Position numbers and translations under genes: made by a program. DNA of 64,000 bases, from positions 62,001 through 126,000 of the forward strand of contig NZ_JABBEA010000008.1 in NCBI RefSeq assembly GCF_012912005.1, written 5' to 3'. Positions within the stretch are counted from its first letter, which is position 1. The number at the start of each line of letters is the position of its first letter. This document shows, one piece after another, positions 42,641 to 51,654 of this stretch. The notes below the pieces were generated by a model, which saw nothing but the letters and a program-made list of their open reading frames with translations, was not told the origin of the DNA and searched no databases. The DNA comes from Paenibacillus sp. SZ31. GTDB taxonomy: Bacteria > Bacillota > Bacilli > Paenibacillales > Paenibacillaceae.

Positions 42641-43531
42641 CTACTCATTCATGATGGAATTAAGGGATGCATATGCCATCGGCAGGAAACCTTCAGAAGG
42701 TTCACCAATAGGTGCATGAATGTGGAAAACGAAACCATTGCCGTCCAGTTCTTTGACAATAAAGTACTCTGTTTTCTTATCATTCTGGGACATCATGTAC
42801 AGTTGTGCATCCTTCATCGGCCCATTGCTGAGTTGTTCAGCCGTTAATTGCTTCACTTCTCCGGTCTCGGACAACTCTTCCTTCGCATCCATCTTCAGCA
42901 CATCCAGATTGAAATCTGCAGGCAACTTCTCAATCTCTACCTCATAATCCGGATCAATCTTCATTGTTAATTCATGGTCTTCCGCGTCAAAAGCCATCGG
43001 TTCAAACACATAAAGTGAATAGCCTTTCGCTTGTGCAAGTGTCACTGGGCGCTTCTCCGTCATTCCTTCTACCGTCACTTCCAGCTCTGACGTCTTCGGA
43101 CGATCGGACGTTACAGTACCGCCTGCATTGGAACCGTTATTATCATCACCTGATTCAATTTTTGCAATCTCCGTGAGTACCAGCTGTTTCGTTGTTGCAT
43201 CAATGGTTTTCTCTACATATTTGAAACGAACGGAATCTTCGTCATCGATATCATCCAGTGATTTCTGCAGATTTTCGCCCACCTGGAAAGACATCGGTTC
43301 TTCATTCACTCGAATCTCGACGGTGTGCGGATCAGCCCATCCAGTCAGAATACCTTCGGCTTCTATTGCAGCACTTTCATTCGGCTGTTGCTCCGGTGCT
43401 GGTGACTGTTCTTCCGTATTATTCACTGGTGGCTGTGCAGCAGGACTGCTGTTCCCACAGGCCACAAGCGAGAATCCCATAAGTAAAACCAGTAGTGATG
43501 TACTGACTTTCATAGTATTTCCTTTTCGCAT
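42641..43531 (-). CDS. Secreted lipoprotein with GerMN-like features
   Basis: A 296-residue lipoprotein. The signal peptide ends LMGFSLVACGN (Cys near residue 25) and a Pro/Gln/Glu-rich linker of about 35 residues follows. The first half has a strand-rich segment (ILTGWADPHTVEIRVNEEPMSFQV) and the second an LTAEQLSNGPMKDAQLYMM region. No family can be named with confidence. GGAGGTG lies 5-6 bases before the ATG at 43531. It is on the same strand as the YkyA-like and deacetylase genes but has its own upstream region. Confidence 0.8.
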   Translation of the reverse strand: MRKGNTMKVSTSLLVLLMGFSLVACGNSSPAAQPPVNNTEEQSPAPEQQPNESAAIEAEGILTGWADPHTVEIRVNEEPMSFQVGENLQKSLDDIDDEDSVRFKYVEKTIDATTKQLVLTEIAKIESGDDNNGSNAGGTVTSDRPKTSELEVTVEGMTEKRPVTLAQAKGYSLYVFEPMAFDAEDHELTMKIDPDYEVEIEKLPADFNLDVLKMDAKEELSETGEVKQLTAEQLSNGPMKDAQLYMMSQNDKKTEYFIVKELDGNGFVFHIHAPIGEPSEGFLPMAYASLNSIMNE

Positions 43532-43673
43532 ATGAACACCTCCGTTAGCTTATACGCAATGATGCTTGTCCATGTTGCTTCTCATCCATTGGCTTGGCTG
43601 TATACTAGTACTTACACGGGAGACAGGCGGCTCAATCATGCAAAATGTCTGAATGGCTGCTCAGATCCGCTGC

Positions 43674-44327
43674 TTAGCTGGCCTGATCCATCTGTACCAG
43701 TTTCGCATTGGCTCCGTTAAATGCTTTGGTCTGTATGTTGAATTGCTTACGGAATTCAGCAAGCTGCGCATATTCGCTATTCCGTACCCGAATGGCTCGC
43801 TTGATCTTCACCAGATTAGGTTCCACACTTTCTCTCATCAGGCCATATAACTGTTCATCGGCATTCAGACTCTGCTGATACGAAGCTACGAAATTTTCAA
43901 ATGCACGTGCTCTTGCTTCATATTGATCCAACACCTTCTCAGCCTGGGCCAACGTTTCTTCATTTTCAAACGATAGTTCCTTAAGGGAGCTGCGCAGGGC
44001 CAACGTCTTCTCATTGGTCTGTTTCATGGCCTCTTCCGCCTGCTGCAACAACGTTCTTCGTTCATGAATATGCTCTGCTGCCTGATCCAGAAGTGCTTCG
44101 AGATCACTGTTTTTGTTCTTGCCTTTATCTAAAATAGTCTTGTATAATTTCATGTCTTCCTGCTCATGACCGGTCAGTGCCTTCAAACTCTGGTCAATCC
44201 CCTGACCGCTGAGCACCAATTGATTCACCTGATTTGCCGCAGGCTCCTGCGGCTCTCCACAACCACTTGCCAGCAGCATTAGCAATACGCTGACTGCCGC
44301 AAGCGCCATTTTTTTACTCGTTAGCAC
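43674..44327 (-). CDS. YkyA-like cell-wall-binding lipoprotein
   Basis: A 217-residue lipoprotein with a signal peptide ending LLASGCGE (Cys near residue 23). The mature protein is almost all helix and likely coiled coil (DKGKNKNSDLEALLDQAAEHI, RRTLLQQAEEAMKQ). This is the layout of YkyA, a putative cell-wall-binding lipoprotein of Bacilli. The start is GTG at 44327 with GAGGAAGG upstream. It begins 37 bases after the polysaccharide deacetylase stop, so both probably act at the envelope from one transcript. Confidence 0.82.
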   Translation of the reverse strand: MLTSKKMALAAVSVLLMLLASGCGEPQEPAANQVNQLVLSGQGIDQSLKALTGHEQEDMKLYKTILDKGKNKNSDLEALLDQAAEHIHERRTLLQQAEEAMKQTNEKTLALRSSLKELSFENEETLAQAEKVLDQYEARARAFENFVASYQQSLNADEQLYGLMRESVEPNLVKIKRAIRVRNSEYAQLAEFRKQFNIQTKAFNGANAKLVQMDQAS

Positions 44328-44364
44328 CCAAGTCCTTCCTCTCTTGCATCATCTTGTTGTTATG

Positions 44365-45273
44365 TTACAAGCGGCTATCTCCGCTAAAATTGGCTACCCA
44401 GTGTGCATTCGGATCGTATACTTGGAACTCGTAGCCCCGATCTTCCAGCAGTTTCAGAATACGTGGCAAAGCCTGCACCGTCTGCTCGCGCTCATGCATC
44501 AGAATTACTTCCTTGTCCCGATGTACACTTTTGCTCACGCGAGCCACAATCTTATCCGGCTGACCGGGAAGATTCCAATCGAGTGAATCTGTCGTCCAAT
44601 CCCACATTTTGAACCCCGCTGCCGCAATGTCACCTCTGAACGTTTCACCGATCTGTGGGCTGCTGCCGTAAGGTGCACGAATCAGATGAGGTGTAAAACC
44701 AATCAGGTCCTGCACCATCTTCTGCTCTTTCTTAAACTCTTTCACAAAGTTTGCAGAACTGCCGCTCTTATACAGCTTTTTATAGTTATGCGTCATACTG
44801 TGGAGTCCAGGATAACTACCTTCCTTCAGCAACCGTTTCACTGCATCAGGATGCTGATTCAACTGACGTCCGATCATGAAAAAGGTAGCCTTCGCCTCAT
44901 GCTGCTTCAAAATATCCAGCAGTTGTTCTGTATATTCAGTTGGCCCATCATCAAACGTTATGTATGCCAATTTGCGAACCTGACCCTGGAACCGTGCCGG
45001 CTCCTCCTTCGCATCCGGAGTAACTTGTATCATGCCGAGCTTGGCGGGCTGTTCGATTACAGTAATCGGAGGCGGCGCCACAACGCTTTTGATCCAATGC
45101 GTCATTCCAAGGAATACATATGTAATACCGGTAACGAATAGTACCAGGAGCATTAGAGCTATGCTAATCCTTCCATACCGGATTTTTCTTCGTTTATGTG
45201 TTTTCGTGCGACTTGTGCTAGGCGGAATACTGCCACGTTCTCCCGCTCTCTCTTGTTGGACTCTCACTGTCAT
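44365..45273 (-). CDS. Membrane-anchored polysaccharide deacetylase
   Basis: A 302-residue NodB-family deacetylase. A basic cytosolic tail of about 33 residues precedes one helix (about 36-57), so it is a signal-anchored extracellular enzyme. The NodB motifs are TFDDGPTEY (Asp108/Asp109), HSMTH (His158 and His162), RAPYGSSP, and later WDWTTDSLDW and ILMHE. It probably removes acetyl groups from peptidoglycan or another wall glycan. AAGGAAG precedes the ATG. The YkyA-like gene follows. Confidence 0.93.
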   Translation of the reverse strand: MTVRVQQERAGERGSIPPSTSRTKTHKRRKIRYGRISIALMLLVLFVTGITYVFLGMTHWIKSVVAPPPITVIEQPAKLGMIQVTPDAKEEPARFQGQVRKLAYITFDDGPTEYTEQLLDILKQHEAKATFFMIGRQLNQHPDAVKRLLKEGSYPGLHSMTHNYKKLYKSGSSANFVKEFKKEQKMVQDLIGFTPHLIRAPYGSSPQIGETFRGDIAAAGFKMWDWTTDSLDWNLPGQPDKIVARVSKSVHRDKEVILMHEREQTVQALPRILKLLEDRGYEFQVYDPNAHWVANFSGDSRL

Positions 45274-45495
45274 GCCACTTCCTTACTTTCATTTTTTCCC
45301 GATTATTGGTATATTATCTCGTTTCATGTCTCTATATAGAAGATTAATAGAAAAATGGATCGGGAGAATGACAGAATAGTTACAAGCCCGGTTACAATCT
45401 ACTTATCTCTTCGTTCTCTTTATCTTTCCTGCGGTTACCTTCTCCTGTATAATGAAGTGATTTACGCCATCAGACTTCAAGAAGGAGCTACACCC

Positions 45496-46440
45496 ATGAC
45501 AAGCTTGAACCGTGCCGGCAGATCCATCTATCTGCTATTCTTTGTCGGCATTATCGCCATTTCTTTTTCTTCGATCTTTGTACGCTGGTCTACCGCAGAT
45601 GTTGCGGTCATTGCCATGTACCGTCTATTTTTGACCAATCTGCTGATGTTGCCTTTTGTCTGGAAATACAGACATGAGATGATGCGGCTGAGCTTACGGC
45701 AGTGGGGCTTACTGCTTGCATCCGGTGTGATGCTGGCCCTTCATTTTCTGCTCTGGATGGGTTCGCTACGGCTCACCAGTGTTGCCAGTTCCACAGTTAT
45801 TCTCGCGCTGGAGCCTATACTGATTCTTGCCGGTTCGGTATGGCTGTTCAAAGCCAAAATCAACCGCATGATGATCATCGGCATGGGCATCGCCCTGCTT
45901 GGATCAATCGTCATTGGTGCAGGTGATTTCCAGTTAGCAGGTACTGCCCTGCAAGGTGATGTCCTGTCTTTGCTTGGCACAATCGCAGTCGCCGTTCATA
46001 TGCTGCTGGGTCAATTTTTGCGAGCAGGACTTAGTGCATTTTCGTATAACTTCTGGGTGTTCTTCGTGGCTGCTTGCACGCTGGCGGTATATAATCTGAT
46101 TATGGGCCATCCGTTCGGGGGTTACGCTGCTTCGGAGTGGGGAATCTTCCTGCTGCTCGCCATTGTGCCAACGATCTTCGGACACTACCTTTTCAACTGG
46201 CTGCTTCAATATATGAATGCCACGACGGTATCCATGGGCGTACTTGGGGAACCTGTATTTTCTTCTTTGCTGGCCTGGATGCTGCTCGGCGAATCCCTCA
46301 GTGCATTACAGATGTCTGCCGGGGTCGTCATCATATTAGGGGTATGGATCTTCATTCGATATGGCAAAACCAAACCTCAACCCATTCCTGCTGATGCTCC
46401 TATCGCCGGCAAAGGGCCTGTTGAACCTACAGTGGTGTAA
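45496..46440 (+). CDS. EamA/DMT-family transporter
   Basis: A 314-residue protein with ten predicted helices in two EamA repeats (FSSIFVRWSTADVAVIAMYRLFLTN; later IVPTIFGHYLFNWLLQYM and EPVFSSLLAWMLLGE). The drug/metabolite transporters export amino acids, nucleosides or metabolites; the substrate here is unknown. AAGGAG lies 8 bases before the ATG at 45496, although the frame is open from 45355. It is divergent from the deacetylase gene. Confidence 0.92.
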   Translation: MTSLNRAGRSIYLLFFVGIIAISFSSIFVRWSTADVAVIAMYRLFLTNLLMLPFVWKYRHEMMRLSLRQWGLLLASGVMLALHFLLWMGSLRLTSVASSTVILALEPILILAGSVWLFKAKINRMMIIGMGIALLGSIVIGAGDFQLAGTALQGDVLSLLGTIAVAVHMLLGQFLRAGLSAFSYNFWVFFVAACTLAVYNLIMGHPFGGYAASEWGIFLLLAIVPTIFGHYLFNWLLQYMNATTVSMGVLGEPVFSSLLAWMLLGESLSALQMSAGVVIILGVWIFIRYGKTKPQPIPADAPIAGKGPVEPTVV

Positions 46441-46539
46441 CTTGCGTTTGTATTAGGATTTTTGTAAAAAACAACTGGGACCTGCACCACGCAGATTCCG
46501 GTTGAATCCATCCCACTACATATAAGGCGGTGTATTTTC

Positions 46540-47394
46540 ATGAAAAATATTGTATCCATGCGCTGGCTGCTCGCCAGAATGTATGAACCGGATGTCGTCA
46601 TTGCCGATTGCCGATTCTTGCTCGGTCAGCCGGAGGCTGGAAGACAAGCTTATGAAGCTGGACATATTCCAGGGGCTGTCTATCTCGATTTGGAAAAAGA
46701 TCTGTCCTCTCCTGTGTCTGCGCACGGAGGACGTCACCCGCTTCCTGATCCGGCTGAACTGGCTAATCGCCTTGCCAAAGCAGGGATTGGCTCCAATGCA
46801 CGCATTATTGCTTATGACGATCAAGGCGGGATGAATGCTTCACGGTTATGGTGGCTGCTTCGCTACATCGGTCATGAACAGGTGTATATCATGGACGAAG
46901 GTTTCTCCGCTTGGAAAAACGCCAAGTTCCCGGTGACCACGGATGTGCCAGTTCAGATCCCGTCTTCCTTTGATGTGAATGTGCAGCCAGCTATGCTGGC
47001 AAGTGCCCAAGATGTTCAGCAGGCTTCGGCAAGTGGCAGCTCCGTGTTAATCGACTCCCGTGATGCTCGCCGCTATGCGGGTCTGGAGGAACCCATTGAT
47101 GCCAAGGCCGGACATATTCCGGGTGCGATGAATTATTTTTGGAAAGATGTGTTGGACTGGGATGGACGTTGGACAGTTACTGAGGTGTTAGAAGAGCGTT
47201 TCCGTAAGCTGGACAAGGATGGTGCAATTATCGTGTATTGCGGCTCCGGCGTCTCGGCATGTCCAAACGTGATTGCGCTGGAAGAAGCGGGATTCTCCAA
47301 TGTGAAGTTGTATTCCGGAAGTTGGTCGGATTGGATCAGTTATGAGGAGAATCCGGTGGCTACAGGTAATTCGGAAGCGGACAAAGACGTATAG
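46540..47394 (+). CDS. Sulfurtransferase (two rhodanese domains), full copy
   Basis: A 284-residue tandem-rhodanese sulfurtransferase. The inactive N-terminal domain covers about 1-140 (VVIADCRFLLG, AGHIPGAVYLDL) and the catalytic C-terminal domain about 155-275. Its active-site loop IVYCGSGVSACPN carries the persulfide Cys near residue 235. CRxGx[R/T] loops favour thiosulfate or mercaptopyruvate; here the loop is CGSGVS. AAGGCGG lies before the ATG. Two damaged relatives lie at 49455 and 50928. Confidence 0.94.
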   Translation: MKNIVSMRWLLARMYEPDVVIADCRFLLGQPEAGRQAYEAGHIPGAVYLDLEKDLSSPVSAHGGRHPLPDPAELANRLAKAGIGSNARIIAYDDQGGMNASRLWWLLRYIGHEQVYIMDEGFSAWKNAKFPVTTDVPVQIPSSFDVNVQPAMLASAQDVQQASASGSSVLIDSRDARRYAGLEEPIDAKAGHIPGAMNYFWKDVLDWDGRWTVTEVLEERFRKLDKDGAIIVYCGSGVSACPNVIALEEAGFSNVKLYSGSWSDWISYEENPVATGNSEADKDV

Positions 47395-47413
47395 CAGCAT
47401 ATCGATTTGAATT

Positions 47414-47455
47414 CATCGCCAGGTGGCTTATCTGCCCCGGCGATGTATTTTTCTT
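47414..47455 (+). terminator. Terminator after the full sulfurtransferase gene
   Basis: CATCGCC pairs with GGCGATG over an 18-base loop containing a second small stem, followed by TATTTTTC. Confidence 0.65.
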
Positions 47456-47552
47456 TGTTCGGAGTCAACATCAAGTCAACAACACAACCCAGTAAGTATT
47501 TACAAACACACAGAAGTAGAGATAAAGTGGCAGTTTTTTTAATTCATGATAA

Positions 47553-47588
47553 CAAAAAAACCGTGATGAACATCTGTCCACCACGGTT
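47553..47588 (-). terminator. Terminator of the acetamidase-like gene
   Basis: On the minus strand AACCGTG pairs with CACGGTT, followed by seven T residues, 16 bases after the stop. Confidence 0.75.
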
Positions 47589-47603
47589 GAATAATGAAAT
47601 CTA

Positions 47604-49163
47604 TTATTGCTTTTTACTTAACGATACATTTGCTGTTAACGTCTTATCGATCGTTGTCCAGTTTACATAAGCACCTAGTATTTCATTAATAACAGAAACC
47701 GGAACTACGGTTTCGCCATTTAAAAGCTTAGGTACGTTACTATTGAACACTAGTTTATCGTTAATTGAATACACATCTGAACCAATTTGCGCACTTATAT
47801 TTTTCGTGCCTAATTTGATTTGAGTTGTACGCGTCTTATGATCCCATACTACTGTACCGCCCAATAGCTCCGAAATTGTTCGAATCGGTACGTAGAACTC
47901 ATCGTTATGAACAACCGGTTTGATTGTCGTACCACCTACGTTCATGGCAACGTCAACATATTCAAGGAAATCGGTCTTTCGAATGAGTCCATGAACGCCT
48001 TTCGTTCGGTCCACGACCTGAGATACTTCGTAATCCGTTGCGGCCGATAGGTACGCATAAGCTACACTTCTATCCATATCAAGCTTATCAGATAAGAATT
48101 GAATCGATTCACGTACTGATTCTTTCATTGCTTCATCCAAATCAGGGTCCAGTCCAATTGGAATCCAATAATCCTCTGTTTCAGCAAAGGGTTGCGTGAA
48201 TTCTCCACGATGGGGCAGTGATGGATCACCTTTCTTTAACACCGTTAACCGAACTGTCCCCCTTAAGGAAGCTTCCAATGCAGTTAACGCTACTTCTCCA
48301 TCTCCTTGAGCAAAGTGCGGATCTCCAGTATAGAATAGCCCGCCTTTAACTTGAATCGGATAATAAATAGTTGCACCAACACCCAACTCATTAATATCCA
48401 TATTCCCTCCTGTTTCAATAGGTGGGATAGAACTCACAACTTCGCTGGTATTTGGCGCAACCCCCATAACACCTAGAAACGGGTTAATTGGGAAACGTAC
48501 ATTTTTGCCAGCTTTTGTTGGTAATACCCCATACCAATTGCCGTTGATTTCTTCAATAGGCGTAAATATAGATACATTATTATATAATTCCGGTTTTGTT
48601 GCGCTAGCCCCCTCTTGCGGGCCTGCATTTTCTGGAAATTCGTCAGGAAGAGCCCCTTTACCATGGCGGTTAGAAATGACACCATATGGAACTCGAGTTT
48701 GCAACGAAAGCACTTCTACTTTAAGAACATCTCCTGGCTCCGCTCCCTCAACCGCTACTGGCCCAGTGATAATATGAGGTCCGTCTTCTACATAATCATG
48801 CTTAATGCCAGAAGCCGCAATGACCTTCGCATCATCCAACACTCCATCGGGTGAGATACCGAATTTGCCGAAGTACTCCACTGGATTTCTCCCTTGATCC
48901 TCGATCAGTCCCTCATGCGATACCGTATCAAATGTTACAGCACTTCCTGAGGGTACAGTAAGAATCGGAGAGCTGTCTCGATTAGGCAGTGATCCCCAGC
49001 GAATGTTCTCAATCGCAGACGTTACATAATAATCACCTTCCACCTTATCGATGGTTGTTGGTTGCAGCGGCATACTAGAGCCCACTGAAGGTAGAGCACA
49101 TGTAATCATACCTATAATCCCTAGTGAAACCCCAAATTTCCTAATGGTTCGGTTAATAAACAT
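47604..49163 (-). CDS. Secreted acetamidase/formamidase fused to copper-amine-oxidase-like domain
   Basis: A 519-residue exported protein with an N-terminal signal peptide (VSLGIIGMITCALPSVGSS). Residues about 45-385 match the FmdA/AmdA acetamidase fold: IRWGSLPNRDSSPILTVPSG, HIITGPVAVEGAEPGDVLKVEVL, GGNMDINELGVGATIYYPI and GDPHFAQGDGEVALTALE. Residues about 400-519 match the copper amine oxidase N-terminal-like repeat of Paenibacillus secreted proteins (VPIRTISELLGGTVVWDHKTRT). GGAGGGG lies before the ATG. The upstream 200 bases are very AT-rich, and the gene interrupts a rhodanese repeat region, so it may have been acquired. Confidence 0.9.
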   Translation of the reverse strand: MFINRTIRKFGVSLGIIGMITCALPSVGSSMPLQPTTIDKVEGDYYVTSAIENIRWGSLPNRDSSPILTVPSGSAVTFDTVSHEGLIEDQGRNPVEYFGKFGISPDGVLDDAKVIAASGIKHDYVEDGPHIITGPVAVEGAEPGDVLKVEVLSLQTRVPYGVISNRHGKGALPDEFPENAGPQEGASATKPELYNNVSIFTPIEEINGNWYGVLPTKAGKNVRFPINPFLGVMGVAPNTSEVVSSIPPIETGGNMDINELGVGATIYYPIQVKGGLFYTGDPHFAQGDGEVALTALEASLRGTVRLTVLKKGDPSLPHRGEFTQPFAETEDYWIPIGLDPDLDEAMKESVRESIQFLSDKLDMDRSVAYAYLSAATDYEVSQVVDRTKGVHGLIRKTDFLEYVDVAMNVGGTTIKPVVHNDEFYVPIRTISELLGGTVVWDHKTRTTQIKLGTKNISAQIGSDVYSINDKLVFNSNVPKLLNGETVVPVSVINEILGAYVNWTTIDKTLTANVSLSKKQ

Positions 49164-49454
49164 TACATCCCCTCCACTACATATGTAATATTAACTAACA
49201 CTTAAATACACACTAACATATAAATATATTTACAACAATGTTTTTTTGTTAATAAAAACAACATTTTAAAGCTATATATCAAGAAAAATTTATAAATCTA
49301 AATTATATGTCAACACACTTAACATATTCAATATATGTAAAATTTAAATATATCTAGTAAACTTGAGGGTTCTCCTTCAGAGATTTGAACAAACGAAATT
49401 AAGTTTCAGGGAAATTATGTATGTATTTCATGTATCTGATCCGCCGCAAGAATA
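49164..49454. other. AT-rich intergenic region
   Basis: About 290 bases of strongly AT-rich DNA upstream of the acetamidase gene, unlike the flanks. No gene, no clear inverted repeat and no transposase remnant were found. It probably holds the acetamidase promoter on the minus strand. Confidence 0.5.
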
Positions 49455-49604
49455 CTACTACACTCCGGTTCAGGCATAATCACCTGTCCGCACGTGATTG
49501 CGCTGGAAGAAGCGGGATATACGAATGTGAAGTTGTATTCCGGAAGTTTGAGTTACTGGATTAGTTATGTATGAGGAGAACCCGGTGGCTACAGGGGAAA
49601 AATA
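49455..49604 (+). pseudogene. Decayed C-terminal remnant of a sulfurtransferase gene
   Basis: This stretch matches the last 45-50 codons of the sulfurtransferases at 46540 and 50928 (the part encoding VIALEEAG and VKLYSGS). Its frame is broken: a stop and shifts disrupt the active-site loop region, and a short insertion adds TGA-like stops near SYWISYV. The sequence is closer to the 50928 copy than to the full gene. It ends next to a terminator shared with the following minus-strand gene. Confidence 0.8.
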
Positions 49605-49624
49605 AAATAAGTGTAGGAAAGTAC

Positions 49625-49652
49625 AAAAAGCCCACGCTCACCGTGGGCTTTC
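49625..49652. terminator. Bidirectional terminator
   Basis: AAAGCCCACG pairs with CGTGGGCTTT around CTCAC, with T or A runs on both sides. It closes the DUF5050-like gene on the minus strand and the rhodanese remnant on the plus strand. Confidence 0.85.
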
Positions 49653-49714
49653 ACTAATGTCTAAAATCTCTTCTTCAATAGTCTATCTGTTTTTTCATGG
49701 ATCAGGGCTAATTA

Positions 49715-50692
49715 TTATTTTTTCACTTTCCCATCAAATCCAACCTTATACACGGTATCTTTCTTAAAAGATAGGACTGCAAAACCACCCTCTACTTTCC
49801 CCAAAAACTGATCATTAGTATCCATAGAAAACAACTTGTTCGTTTTACCAGTATAGCGACTATAAACATGTATATCTGTCTTAAAATTGCCTACGTCGTC
49901 TTCGGCCTTAAAAGTTGTATAATAGAACTTATTATCGACATATGCTACAGGGTCAAGAGTATACTCCTTCGAGACAAATGTTGTCTTTCTAGTTCCGTTC
50001 GGATCTACAAAGACACCTATATAACTGTCATTATAGCGTCCTTCCACCACCTCCGAAAAAAACAAAACATCGCCATAAAATTCGTATGCCGAAACACCTT
50101 TTGAGGATATGACCTTAGCTCTTGTACCATCTTTCTTCATACGATACAATTTGTCATTATCATAGTTTTTATAGTATATATACCCTTTATTAATCGTGAT
50201 AAATTTATCAATTCCCATATCGTTAAAAGGAGGTTTAGACATAACAATCTTTTCCTTTGTGCCATCTGTCCTCATTGAGCCAAAAGACAAAGGGGTTTGA
50301 AAATCCTCGTCGCCTTTTCTCCTTTTCAAAAAGTAAATCGTATCTCCTACAACATCAATACTTGAAAAATCTGGATCTTGGCTTATATAAGTAAACGCTG
50401 AACCATCTTTTTTAATTTTAGCGATCTGAAAAAACCACTCATCTGTCCCGTCCGATACCAAGAAATATATCCACTCTCCAGCCATTTGTGAATCTCGAAC
50501 ATACTTAGGATAAATAGACTTTGTTGTGCTTTTGTTATCTGTGAATGTCGTAACGTTAATTCCAAAGAATCTGCTAAACTCATTTTCACTATCCCAAACT
50601 AGAGAATCTTCAGAAGCTCCCGTCCCATATGCAGGTACTACTCCAAACAACATAACCACACTTAACAACGCTATTATATACTTTTTTCTCAT
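49715..50692 (-). CDS. Secreted DUF5050-like beta-propeller protein, copy 1
   Basis: A 325-residue exported protein with a signal peptide (RKKYIIALLSVVMLFGVVPAYG). The mature part consists of repeated blades of about 45 residues with the pattern GDTIYFLK..., GYIYYKN..LYRMKKDGT and NKFYYTTF, as in DUF5050/prolow-density-lipoprotein-like propellers. No catalytic motif is visible. A paralogue of the same layout lies at 56411. Weak codon bias and a low-GC composition suggest an accessory gene. Confidence 0.8.
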   Translation of the reverse strand: MRKKYIIALLSVVMLFGVVPAYGTGASEDSLVWDSENEFSRFFGINVTTFTDNKSTTKSIYPKYVRDSQMAGEWIYFLVSDGTDEWFFQIAKIKKDGSAFTYISQDPDFSSIDVVGDTIYFLKRRKGDEDFQTPLSFGSMRTDGTKEKIVMSKPPFNDMGIDKFITINKGYIYYKNYDNDKLYRMKKDGTRAKVISSKGVSAYEFYGDVLFFSEVVEGRYNDSYIGVFVDPNGTRKTTFVSKEYTLDPVAYVDNKFYYTTFKAEDDVGNFKTDIHVYSRYTGKTNKLFSMDTNDQFLGKVEGGFAVLSFKKDTVYKVGFDGKVKK

Positions 50693-50927
50693 CTAACTCT
50701 CCTTAAAATATGTATTTTTCTACAGTCATTATTGTAAATTGTATTTACATATAACACAATCATTCCCTATCGATTCCGATTTCACTTTCCAAATTCAATA
50801 TAAATTATTGCTGGCAGAGAAAAGTTTTTTCCTGTATATGGCCAACTTTGGTGCAGGCATGGGTGTTCTGATGATCGATTCCTCCAATACCCCTTCGTTT
50901 GACCGCTGGGAAGGGAACTTGTAACCC

Positions 50928-51593
50928 ATGGGATTTGCGCACGGAGGACGTCACCCGCTTCCTGATCCGGCTGTGCTCGTAAGTCGTCTCTCCAAAGCTG
51001 GCATCGGCTCCAATAGTCGTATTGTTGCTTATGACGATCAAGGCGGGATGAATGCATCTCGGCTATGGTGGCTGCTTCGCTACATCGGTCATGAACAGGT
51101 GTATATCATGGACGAGGGCTTCTCCGCATGGCAAAATGCCAAGTTCCCAGTGACCACGGATGTGCCGGTTCAGATCCCGGCTTCGTTTGATGTGAATGTG
51201 CAGCCACAGATGCTGGCAAGTGTGCAGGATGTGCAACAGGCCTCGGTAAGTAGAAGTACCGTATTGATCGACTCCCGCGATGCCCGCCGCTATGCGGGTC
51301 TGGAGAAACCGATTGATGCCAAGGCCGGACATATTCCGGGTGCGTTGAACTACTTTTGGAAAGATGTGTTGGATTGGGATGGACGTTGGACAGATACTGG
51401 GGTGTTAGAAGAGCGTTTCAGTAAGCTGGACAAGGATGGTGCGATTATCGTGTATTGCGGCTCCGGCGTATCCACTTGCCCGAATGTGATTGCGCTCGAA
51501 GAAGCGGGATATACGAATATGAAGTTGTATTCCGGAAGCTGGAGCGACTGGATTAGTTATGAGGAGAACCCTGTGGCGACGGGGGAAGATTAA
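50928..51593 (+). pseudogene. N-terminally truncated sulfurtransferase copy
   Basis: The frame encodes 221 residues that match the full gene at 46540 from AHGGRHPLPDP to the end, including the CGSGVSTCPN active-site loop. The first 60 or so residues of the N-terminal rhodanese domain are missing, and homology begins abruptly at 50937. No ribosome binding site precedes the ATG at 50928. It may still make an active C-terminal domain, but a pseudogene left by a recombination event is more likely. Confidence 0.75.
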
Positions 51594-51600
51594 AAACTAA

Positions 51601-51629
51601 GAGCCCACGTCAACCGTGGGCTTCTTTGT
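51601..51629 (+). terminator. Terminator after the truncated sulfurtransferase
   Basis: AGCCCACG pairs with CGTGGGCT around TCAAC, followed by TCTTT. It closely resembles the terminator at 49625. Confidence 0.75.
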
Positions 51630-51654
51630 GCTTTTATTATATCCATGTAGCATT

